The translations under genes and the position numbers were made by a program. Below the pieces are notes generated by a model. That model did not search any database. It was given only the letters and a program-made list of their open reading frames with translations, and was not told the DNA's origin. A stretch of DNA of 9,207 bases, taken from contig DGKJ01000011.1 of assembly GCA_002387735.1 (NCBI GenBank), positions 14,718 to 23,924 on the forward strand, written 5' to 3'. Every line of letters begins with the position of its first letter. Position 1 is the stretch's first letter. The DNA comes from Bacteriovoracaceae bacterium UBA4573 (lineage in GTDB: Bacteria > Bdellovibrionota > UBA1018 > UBA923). This document shows positions 1-7,500 of the stretch, one piece after another.

Positions 1-361
1 TGCCGGACATGCCGTATTTCTTACGCTCAACCATTCGATCATCGCGAGTCAAGAAACCAGCTTTTTTCAAGGTTCCGCGAAGCGCGCCGTCGATTTCAAG
101 CAACGCTTTCGAAATACCGTGTTTTGCAGCAGCAGCTTGTGCAGCAGCACCGCTACCGTAAACATTCACTTCGATGTCCCATTTGCCTGTTTGAGCAGTG
201 AGCTCAAGTGGTTGCATAACAACCATGCGGGAAGTTGGGCGGCTGAAATAATCTTCAAAGCCACGTTCGTTAACGACAATTTTACCTTCACCAGCTTGCA
301 TGTAAACGCGGGCTACTGCCGTTTTGCGCTTACCAACTGCGTGATAAACTTTCTCTGCCAT
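1..361 (-). CDS. rpsI: 30S ribosomal protein S9 (3' end cut by window edge)
   Basis: S9 is a component of the small ribosomal subunit; in the family its basic C-terminal tail reaches toward the P-site tRNA. The visible 120 residues begin MAEKVYHAVGKRKTAVARVY and contain the hallmark patterns GKRKTAVARV, GKIVVN, the MVVMQPLEL stretch and GFLTRDDRMVERKKYG, all typical of bacterial S9. The usual length is about 130 residues, so roughly ten residues, the basic C-terminal tail, lie beyond the left edge. The start is ATG at 359-361, preceded by a good ribosome binding site in a 17-nt gap after rplM, so the two genes form the standard L13-S9 operon. Oddity: residues 69-80, normally a glycine-rich GGGxxGQAGAIR-type loop, read GSGAAAQAAAAK and are encoded by a GCT/GCA repeat (see findings). 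The identification is very secure. Confidence 0.97.
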   Translation of the reverse strand, partial: MAEKVYHAVGKRKTAVARVYMQAGEGKIVVNERGFEDYFSRPTSRMVVMQPLELTAQTGKWDIEVNVYGSGAAAQAAAAKHGISKALLEIDGALRGTLKKAGFLTRDDRMVERKKYGMSG

Positions 362-369
362 TTGAGTTT

Positions 370-377
370 CCTACCTT
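370..377 (-). promoter_or_regulatory. Ribosome binding site of rpsI
   Basis: On the minus strand AAGGTAGG lies in the short gap between the rplM stop codon and the rpsI ATG, with eight bases between its last G and the start codon. This supports ATG 359-361 as the S9 start and shows that S9 has its own translation initiation signal, whereas L13 upstream has none that I can see. Confidence 0.7.
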
Positions 378-378
378 G

Positions 379-840
379 TTAGTTCTTAGCTTTGGATTTG
401 CGGGCTGGAGCTTTCCACTCAGTTGGCTTTTGAGCCGCGTGTGGGTGATCCGTGCCAGTGTAAATCTTTAACTTGGTGAGTTGATCTTTAGCTTGTTTGC
501 TCTTGTGCATCATGCCCCATACTGCACGACGAAGAATCTCTTCGGGGTGCTTATCGAGCATTTCTTTGGCAGTCTTAGTTTTTAGGCCGCTCACGAAACC
601 CGTGTGGTCATAATAAAGCTTGTCGCTCCATTTTTGACCCGTCAAAGAAACTTTGTCTGCGTTTACAACCACGACGAAATCGCCCGTATCAACGTGACGA
701 GTGTAGGTGGCCTTGTGCTTCCCAACGAGAATTCTCGCTATCTGGGTAGCTAGGCGCCCAACGATCTGGTTGTTGGCATCAAAGAGATACCAAGCCTTCT
801 TGTTTTGATTGATGTTTTTTTCTTGGAATGTTTTACGCAT
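379..840 (-). CDS. rplM: 50S ribosomal protein L13
   Basis: L13 is an early-assembling protein of the large ribosomal subunit. The 153-residue product shows the family signature throughout: WYLFDANNQIVGRLAT near the N-terminus, GKHKATYTRHVDTGDFVVVVNA (residues about 40-61), the YYDHTGFVSGLK segment, RRAVWGMMHKS and LKIYTGTDHPHAAQ. The family is usually about 142 residues. The extra length here is a slightly longer N-terminus and a basic C-terminal tail rich in Lys, Arg and Ala after the conserved HAAQKP. It is the first gene of the rplM-rpsI operon and is transcribed away from the agmatinase gene. The ATG at 838-840 is chosen because the conserved N-terminus begins there, but no Shine-Dalgarno sequence precedes it (upstream bases read CCATTCGCCTCT). 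A candidate promoter lies so close that the mRNA may be almost leaderless. Confidence 0.97.
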   Translation of the reverse strand: MRKTFQEKNINQNKKAWYLFDANNQIVGRLATQIARILVGKHKATYTRHVDTGDFVVVVNADKVSLTGQKWSDKLYYDHTGFVSGLKTKTAKEMLDKHPEEILRRAVWGMMHKSKQAKDQLTKLKIYTGTDHPHAAQKPTEWKAPARKSKAKN

Positions 841-851
841 AGAGGCGAATG

Positions 852-879
852 GTTATCGCACAGGGTTGGTTGAAGTCAA
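852..879 (-). promoter_or_regulatory. Candidate sigma-70-type promoter of the rplM-rpsI operon
   Basis: On the minus strand TTGACT (874-879, five of six matches to the -35 consensus) is followed after 16 bases by GATAAC (852-857, four of six matches to the -10 consensus). Transcription would then begin near 845, only about five bases before the rplM ATG. A second, weaker possibility further upstream is TTGGAT (907-912) with a 15-base spacer to TGTAAT (886-891), which would leave a leader of about 40 bases. Both are read by eye from consensus matching only. Confidence 0.4.
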
Positions 880-893
880 CGTGAAATTACAAT
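866..893 (+). promoter_or_regulatory. Candidate promoter of the agmatinase gene
   Basis: TACAAT at 888-893 matches the -10 consensus at five of six positions, but its upstream partner TTGGTT (866-871, 16-base spacer) is weak. Transcription would start near 900 and give a leader of about 40 bases. It overlaps the candidate divergent rplM promoters, and a small inverted repeat (GTTGA-AG-TCAAC, 869-880) sits between them. No regulator can be named. Confidence 0.3.
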
Positions 894-930
894 ACGATGT
901 TCGCAAATCCAAACCCATACCCGCTTTCGT

Positions 931-937
931 GAGGTGA
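931..937 (+). promoter_or_regulatory. Ribosome binding site deciding the agmatinase start
   Basis: GAGGTGA lies just before the ATG at 941, with six bases between GAGG and the start codon. This strong Shine-Dalgarno match supports the upstream ATG and therefore makes the unusual lysine-rich N-terminal extension part of the protein. Confidence 0.75.
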
Positions 938-940
938 CCC

Positions 941-1951
941 ATGGCGCGACCTAAAACCACAAAGAAGACCCCAAAAAATAAACAAAATCGGTCAACTACA
1001 GTGACCTTGAAGGGACATGCCCCTAAAAATCCACTACTTAGCCCTCGATTTGGTGACATCGCGACGTTTGGACGACTGCCCCATACCCGGAATTTGAAGG
1101 GGGTAAACGTGGCCGTGTTGGGTATCCCGTTCGACGGAGCTGCCACCTACCGCGCCGGTGCTCGTCTAGGACCTCGCGGTATTCGTAATGCTTCAGTACT
1201 TAATCGAAACGTGCACCCGCTATATAATGTGCACATTTACGAAAAATTAAGCGCAATCGATTACGGAGACGTAAACGTAAACCCAATAAATATTCAGGCC
1301 ACGTTTTCAGAAGTAGAAAAAGAATACGACAAACTACTCAAAGCGGGCGTTTTACCAATCGCCATGGGTGGAGACCATTCGGTATTACTTCCTATTTTAC
1401 GATCAATGAAAAAAAAGTATCGCCACTTCGGCATTGTTCATTTCGACGCTCACACAGACACTGCAGATCAAGCGTGGGGTGAAAAATATCATCATGGCAC
1501 TCCTATTCGCCGTGCCATTGAAGAAAAGCTTGTCGCCGGAAAAGATATTTTTCAAATTGGTTTGCGAGGTCCCCTTACCAGTAAAAGCCAAATGGATTGG
1601 GACCGGGAACAAGGAATTCAACAGCTCGGAATCGATGAAATTAATGCCGGACGGCTCGCCGATTTTATTCGCGAAATTCGCAATCGTAACATTCCGCTCT
1701 ACCTAACCTTTGACATAGACAGTATTGATCCTGCTTTTGCTCCAGGCACCGGAACTCCCGTTGTTGGGGGACTCACCAGTGCTCAAGCGCTCGATATGCT
1801 CCGCAAACTAGCCGGACTTCGCTTCATCGGATTCGATTGCATGGAAGTTGCCCCGGCCTATGACGTGTCGGAAATCACCAGTTTGCTTGCGAGCGCCATA
1901 TTGTTCGAATGCATGTCTCTCGCGGCGGTGGAACGCGGACTGTCGGATTAA
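941..1951 (+). CDS. speB: Agmatinase / arginase-family ureohydrolase
   Basis: This is a binuclear-manganese ureohydrolase. Family members of this type release urea from agmatine to give putrescine, or act on related compounds such as guanidinobutyrate. All six metal ligands expected for the fold are visible: His146 in GGDHS (143-147), Asp169, His171 and Asp173 in DAHTD, and Asp258 and Asp260 in FDIDSIDP. The active-site HGTP loop (His185), the APGTGTP segment (267-273) and Glu302 in MEVAPAYD are also present. These C-terminal blocks closely resemble E. coli SpeB. At 336 residues it is about 30 longer than SpeB, owing to a basic N-terminal extension (first ~28 residues, many Lys) before the conserved domain. 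The gene stands alone, divergent from rplM and convergent with the Omp85 gene, so the context does not reveal the substrate. Agmatinase is the best guess. Guanidinobutyrase or another guanidino hydrolase cannot be excluded. Confidence 0.88.
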   Translation: MARPKTTKKTPKNKQNRSTTVTLKGHAPKNPLLSPRFGDIATFGRLPHTRNLKGVNVAVLGIPFDGAATYRAGARLGPRGIRNASVLNRNVHPLYNVHIYEKLSAIDYGDVNVNPINIQATFSEVEKEYDKLLKAGVLPIAMGGDHSVLLPILRSMKKKYRHFGIVHFDAHTDTADQAWGEKYHHGTPIRRAIEEKLVAGKDIFQIGLRGPLTSKSQMDWDREQGIQQLGIDEINAGRLADFIREIRNRNIPLYLTFDIDSIDPAFAPGTGTPVVGGLTSAQALDMLRKLAGLRFIGFDCMEVAPAYDVSEITSLLASAILFECMSLAAVERGLSD

Positions 1952-1970
1952 CACATCAGATAAGTCCGAC
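1942..1970. terminator. Weak hairpin spanning the convergent gene ends
   Basis: GTCGGA (1942-1947) can pair with TCCGAC (1965-1970), with one wobble and one further pair on the inner side and a loop of about 13 bases. It straddles the stop codons of the agmatinase and Omp85 genes, so it could serve both transcripts. No T-run follows on either strand, so it is not a clear intrinsic terminator. The assignment rests only on symmetry and position. Confidence 0.2.
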
Positions 1971-4556
1971 TGAGAAATGGAATTGGCCGGGTGTTTCGGA
2001 ACCGGTGCGGCGAATCTTATAACCCCAATCGAAATTTATAGGACCAATTGGCGTCATGTAATGTAAGCCGGCCCCAGCGCCAGCGCGGAAAAATGGTTTG
2101 CCACGAAGCTTATCTATATAAAGATTTCCGGCATCTAGAAATGGCGCAAATTTCAGGTCACCTACTAACGGCAAATCAAATTGGGTGCGGAAATTTAAAT
2201 AGGTTAATGTACCCTTTATGCTGCTTGCATCGACATTAATCGAATCCTCTTTGAATCCGCGAATTGTGCTGTACCCGCCAAGGCGAAATAATTTGATCAA
2301 AGGTATTTCACGATCCGATATGTTCGAACGAATGAATCCCGCGGAAGCGACATTAGACCATACAATATCTTTGGTTACGGGAATGTATCCGTGAACCGAT
2401 CCAGTCCACTTCGAATAAGCCGGAGCTTCATTGTGGGATTCATTTTTGTAGGACTTTTGATTCGTTAAATAAGGGTGCGAATACTCTAGAGACGCCGTCG
2501 CGAGAATTCCCTTGGTCGTAGTAAAAGGGTTGTCGCGAGTATCGAAACTGAGCGACGGAATGATCGAACCGATTAACAAGGTTCGATTGTCTTCGGGGTA
2601 CTGCTGCCCATCTACAAATACGTCGAATTGGCGAATGCGTTCAATGCGATAGATCAGTTTTGCGGTCACCAGCGGATTTACGAATATTAAGTCGGGCTTC
2701 ATCTTACGTTCAAAACCCGTAGTAAACGTGGTCGAGACCGCATTGAAGTTCGGTGGAAATTGTTGCTTTTTGGTACTGAGTCCCACCAGATACAGGTTAC
2801 GGGTCCCAAAAAACCGTGGTTCAATGAATGAAGTGTCAGCTCCATACTCTAGGAAACGATAGTCTTCGTTAACCCGGCGATTGGTTTCGGCACTCAATAT
2901 TCCGATCCAGTTACGACCCGCGATGTTGTTATAACTCAAACGGGCAAACGCCCGTACGCCCAGATCTGATCGAAATCCCGGGCCGGTCTCGAGCGCACCC
3001 GGCTCCAGCTCTTTTAGATCCACGATCATAGATCGATAGTCAGGACCGCGTGCCGATGGCTCGGGATAAATTTTTACTTCGCTAAAGAGTCCAAGGTTTT
3101 TTAAATTTCCTTCGACAACCTCGATCTTACTGCCGAGCCACCAGTCATCTGGTTGAATCTCGATTTCGCGAGTTACTACATATTCCCGCGTTTTTGAGAG
3201 GCCTCGCACTTGAACGTCTGCGATTTTAATACGAGGGCCTTCGACCACACTCGTTAAAATGTTGGCAGTACGATTGTTTTCGGTGAACGATACTATCTCG
3301 CTGTCAGTTCCGACGAATTTAAAATAAAGATAACCTTCAGCCTGATAGGCGTTTTTAATCTTTTGCAGACCCTCTTCAAAAAGAAAGGGGTTAAATGGTT
3401 GTCCCACCTGTACCCCGAGAAGTGCTTCCACATCTTCCTGTCTAAAATGTTTGAACCCCTGGTATTTTACGTCACCGATCAACGTTTGATCGCCTTCAGA
3501 AATTTGCAATGTAATACGAATGCGCTCCGGAAATTTGGGAGACTGCAAATTTTTTGCCACTAATTTGGCGGTCAAATAACCCTTAGATTTTAGCTCTTCG
3601 AGTACAATTTGAACGGCCTTGTCGAAGTCTTTTTCTACGTAATATCCACGTTGCACTAAACGACTGGCGCCAGCAGCAAAGGTATTCTGCACCAATTCTA
3701 CATTTTCAGGGGACAGGCCCTCCCAACGCAAATCTTCTACTCGCGTACGCAATCCTTCTGTTATGAAAAAAGTAACATGCTTCCTTCCACCAATCTCCTG
3801 AATGCGAGTTTTGACATCCATATGATTGTGGGCACGATTTCGATATTCTTCTTTAAATTTTCTGGTGATCACACCAATAAAATCTCGCCCTAAGTCGATA
3901 TTGCGACTCTGGGTAATGAATTCGTTTAATTCACCTCGAGTAAAAATCGAGTTTCCTTGAAATCCGAACGTAATTTGTTCGCCATATTGTACCGCAAGCA
4001 CCAGATCAACGGCGGTTTTGCTTTCGTTGAAAGTCATTTTAACTGTTTCGGTGTCGGCCAGAATGTAATTTTCGCTTACAAGCCATTCTCGCAGCTCGCG
4101 CAATTTGTCGGCTAAAATAATTTCGTCAAATCGACTTTCAACTTGAATATTTAACACTCGTTCAAGCCGTTTTTTAAATCTTTCCCGCACCGATTTGCTG
4201 GTGATTTTCGGGGGATCATCAACCCAAATCGATCGAATCTTGCATTCTTCGCCTTCCTGAATTTTGATCGACAACACCCTGCCATTGCTACTCAGTTCAC
4301 TCAGAATTTTCGCGTGAAAAAAACCACGCCTCTCGTAGTATTTTTTTAAGGTACTTCGAATTACGCCGTGTAAATTTTCTTTCCAGAAATCTCCGGGAAC
4401 AATCGGAAGTTCGCCCTCGAGATCTCGCGCCATAATTTTAGAAATACCAATAAAACGAATTTCTTGAATATTGGTAGGTTGCGCGTGCGCTTCAGATCCG
4501 AAGAACACAACCACTGAGAACAGGAAAAGCGCGATGTTGAGGACGAAATTTCGCAC
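1956..4556 (-). CDS. Omp85-family outer-membrane protein (BamA/TamA type) with about six POTRA units
   Basis: Omp85 proteins insert beta-barrel proteins into the outer membrane. A signal peptide is evident: a hydrophobic stretch (residues 4-20) and an AHA cleavage site before Gln26. Residues 28-519 read as six POTRA units, each closing with an E-G-type turn (IQEGEE near 100, VQYGEQ near 190, ITEGLR near 266, ISEGDQ near 353, VVEGPR near 438, KELEPG near 515). Residues 525-866 form the 16-strand barrel, with DTRDNPFTTTKG (672-683) and the loop-6 motif IRGF (765-768) after LFRLGGYST. The start is GTG 4554-4556, chosen for the Shine-Dalgarno GGAGAG six bases upstream and for the signal peptide. 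The gene follows tamB by 13 nt, so it is probably the outer-membrane partner of TamB. Its 866 residues and POTRA count exceed TamA (three POTRA) and classical BamA (five). It could be the sole BamA or a TamA-like paralogue. The last residue is Ile rather than the usual aromatic. Confidence 0.92.
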   Translation of the reverse strand: MRNFVLNIALFLFSVVVFFGSEAHAQPTNIQEIRFIGISKIMARDLEGELPIVPGDFWKENLHGVIRSTLKKYYERRGFFHAKILSELSSNGRVLSIKIQEGEECKIRSIWVDDPPKITSKSVRERFKKRLERVLNIQVESRFDEIILADKLRELREWLVSENYILADTETVKMTFNESKTAVDLVLAVQYGEQITFGFQGNSIFTRGELNEFITQSRNIDLGRDFIGVITRKFKEEYRNRAHNHMDVKTRIQEIGGRKHVTFFITEGLRTRVEDLRWEGLSPENVELVQNTFAAGASRLVQRGYYVEKDFDKAVQIVLEELKSKGYLTAKLVAKNLQSPKFPERIRITLQISEGDQTLIGDVKYQGFKHFRQEDVEALLGVQVGQPFNPFLFEEGLQKIKNAYQAEGYLYFKFVGTDSEIVSFTENNRTANILTSVVEGPRIKIADVQVRGLSKTREYVVTREIEIQPDDWWLGSKIEVVEGNLKNLGLFSEVKIYPEPSARGPDYRSMIVDLKELEPGALETGPGFRSDLGVRAFARLSYNNIAGRNWIGILSAETNRRVNEDYRFLEYGADTSFIEPRFFGTRNLYLVGLSTKKQQFPPNFNAVSTTFTTGFERKMKPDLIFVNPLVTAKLIYRIERIRQFDVFVDGQQYPEDNRTLLIGSIIPSLSFDTRDNPFTTTKGILATASLEYSHPYLTNQKSYKNESHNEAPAYSKWTGSVHGYIPVTKDIVWSNVASAGFIRSNISDREIPLIKLFRLGGYSTIRGFKEDSINVDASSIKGTLTYLNFRTQFDLPLVGDLKFAPFLDAGNLYIDKLRGKPFFRAGAGAGLHYMTPIGPINFDWGYKIRRTGSETPGQFHFSVGLI

Positions 4557-4562
4557 TAAAGA

Positions 4563-4568
4563 CTCTCC
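4563..4568 (-). promoter_or_regulatory. Ribosome binding site deciding the GTG start of the Omp85 gene
   Basis: On the minus strand GGAGAG lies in the 13-nt gap after the tamB stop codon, six bases before the GTG at 4554-4556. It supports that non-ATG start, which also yields a complete signal peptide. It indicates independent, efficient initiation on a shared tamB-omp85 transcript. Confidence 0.75.
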
Positions 4569-4569
4569 A

Positions 4570-7500
4570 CTATTTAAATCGCATCTTAAACTTCAAATCA
4601 GCTCCCAAAGATGTACGAGACTGTTTCAATTGCGCGCCACGTTGATCTTCGTAAGTTCCAAGAACCGACCAGTTTCGGTGAATGTCGTACTCCAAGTTTG
4701 CGCTCCGCTCCTGGCTATCACCCACACCTACTGTAGTACCGACAGACGCGCTCAGCCGCTTCGTTACTTGCTTCTGCAGCACCACTTTCGGCGCAAGATT
4801 CTCTGAAGCATCGGCCGATTTGGCACGAAAAACGTTATCTGGGGTCGTTACTTGCGCTTGGTCCAAACGAACGTTTAAACCAAACTTTTCCTTAATACCG
4901 CGATTAATACTCGATTGATTAAACAACAAGCCATACACTTCGTCTCGCGAATAAGCATCGCGATTTTCACGCGACAAACTCTGATACTCTGAGGACGTTA
5001 CACCGAGTGTTAACAGGTTGACGATGTCATTTTGAGATAAAGGCGGCTGGGAAGTTAAATTAAACTTGTAGTCCGACACTCGCCCACCAGCGATCAGGTG
5101 AACTTTATAGCCTTTTTGTTCAGTGAACCCGCTAAAATCAAACTCCGGGTCTATAACGGTAGGGTTAGTAAATCTCAAATTACCGTTGTCGATGGCAAAA
5201 TAGCTGTCTTTGAACAGTAGTTTTCCTGATAAAACGTCTACAGTTCCCAATAACCGCGGTGTCTTTACGCTGTTAATTACCCGTAGATTGCCGCGCAGCT
5301 CGGCGTCGAACAGTTCGTTTTTAACTAAAATGCCTCGATCTGCGACAACATTAATATTTAAGTCAAACAGACTATATTCTCGATTGCCCGACGTTGTACT
5401 CGGCATAAATTTGGAGGACCGCAAAATACGCGAACCCTCGGACAAGTTAAAATTTTCACGAATCATGGCTTCTGCGACTTTAATGTTTCCGGTCACAGCG
5501 TAGGGGAGGGAACTGCCCTTGAGGTGAAGCTTTCCGGTACTCCTGGCAAAAGTAACTGGGTACACTTTCACTCGAGCATTTTCGATTTCGGCGCTCATCT
5601 CAAACTCTGGCACACTTGTGAGGTGCACCAGTGCGGTGCCTTGAGCCCGAACGACTCCACCCGCGAACCTCGAAGTTATTTGCTGAATTGCCAAGCGATT
5701 ATCTTTAACCGTGAGAGCCGCCTCGATTTCTTCAAAGGGCTGCTCTACGGCACTCAAACGTAAATAACCTTTTTTTACTGCGAGATTGGCATCGAGATTC
5801 GGCGCATCTGCGGCTCCACTAAGCCGCGCCTGAATCGCCGCGGCCCCTTCACCACCTGCGATTTCGGAGGTCACAAATTCGAGTAATCGCAAATGTAGTC
5901 CACCGTCTAGTTTGTAATTAATAATTCCTTCTCGTACACGCCCGTCGATGTTCAGTTTTTGGGTGCCACCAAGCGCAGTCGAGCGTATTTCCGCACCGGT
6001 GAAATCGTAGTTCCCGTTTCTCAACGAAAACCTAACCGGCGCGCCCAATGCCAACTCGTATCCAGTCCGACGCAATACAAAGGAATCCAGCGCAAAATCC
6101 CCCGTTAAGCGACTAACCTGACCTGTTTTAAAGCTAAATTTCGCACTTCCGCCCAAGTTTCCATAAAGCGCGGAATCCGAGGCCAGACCAGTGTTTAGGC
6201 CAATCAACAACGGATGAAATCGAAAACTATTGGCTCGAAATTCCACGTGCGACTCGGAACCGGGAGTCCAGCCCAGATCAAACGTATTTTCGAACTGGGT
6301 ATCAAACACTGCCAAGTTGCCCTTCCAGCGGGCACCACCAAGGTCGAGACGAAATCGCGACGCCCCTATGGGATATCCTTTGATCACGCCGCTGCCGATT
6401 TGCGATTCGACCACCCCATTTAAGGCACCCCATTTTCCACCTACATCTATTTTTATCGAAAGAGGGGCAGAATATGGAATTCCGAGAGCCGCCAAACGGT
6501 CTACATCTAGAGTTGAAGCATTTTCCGTTCTCAACTTCATTTTCAGAATATCATCAGAACCAAAAACAATGTCGCCTAATATACGGCCGTATCGCTTGTG
6601 AATATCGATATTCTCAGCAACGTATGATCCGCGGCGAAAACCTCCGTATACGCGGCCACCTCTAAAAATTTCCCCGCGATATTCGATTCCAGATAAATTC
6701 ATATCGCCCATTACACTGAGTTTTTCGGTATCTGTTAACCCGGACACCTTAATTCGACCGTCCATGCGGCCATTTAAGTCCCATGGAAACCAAGGAACCG
6801 ATGCACGAATAAAACGCTCGAAAATAAAGGACAGATCAGGAATGGTTGCCCCGGGAACAAGAATGTCGACATCTATAACGTCACTTTTTCCAAGATCGAC
6901 CGTACCGTTTGCCTCAAATTCACTTCTGTGAATTTGAGACTTCAATTTGCTAATTGTGAGGATTTCAGAACCGTCGTCGTAAATTATTTTACCTGCTACG
7001 GTACCCAAATTCATATTCAGGTAACGAGTATTCTTCGCTTGTGCGTCAAACGAAAACAGCACGTGTGGTTTCTTTCCCTTAATGGTCCAATGTAAATTTC
7101 CTTCGCCACCAATCTCGAATGCTGACAACTTTCCGATTTCCTCCAATTTAATTGGTCCTCGGATATCTATGTCAAACATTCCGGATCCGTCGACTTTTCC
7201 AGTCGCAGTCAGCTTCGTTTGATCAATTTTCAACTCCGTGTCTGAAAATCGCGCACCGTGTTCATCTAGCGCGAAGCCCGCTTTAAGACCCATTTTCGGA
7301 ATAGAAAGAAGCTGCTTAAAGGGCTTCACAATGTTGGGCTTTTGGTTGTCGAAAGAAAAGTTGGTGATGTCGAGCGTGGTGGAGCCAACCACTTTTATCT
7401 TATTTCTCAAATCGATTTCCGAAGTTAATTGTCCACTTAAAAACATATGAATCTGAAAAACATTATTCACCGCCGGACCAAGTAGCTTTCGAAAGTCCGC

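Noticed and set aside
119..382. Plus-strand open frame opposite rpsI
   Set aside because: It lies almost wholly antisense to the conserved S9 gene, and its composition simply mirrors that gene.
853..1146. Minus-strand open frame of 97 codons opposite the agmatinase 5' end
   Set aside because: It overlaps the rplM promoter region and the strongly supported agmatinase gene, its product resembles no family, and it has no ribosome binding site of note.
1211..1234. Two GTGCAC sites able to pair inside the agmatinase gene
   Set aside because: Each is a self-palindromic six-base site, so their pairing is weak evidence of structure and they fit ordinary codons.
6230..6601. Plus-strand open frame of 123 codons inside tamB
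   Set aside because: It is antisense to a well-supported long gene, with no recognisable domain, no ribosome binding site, and competing open frames alongside it.
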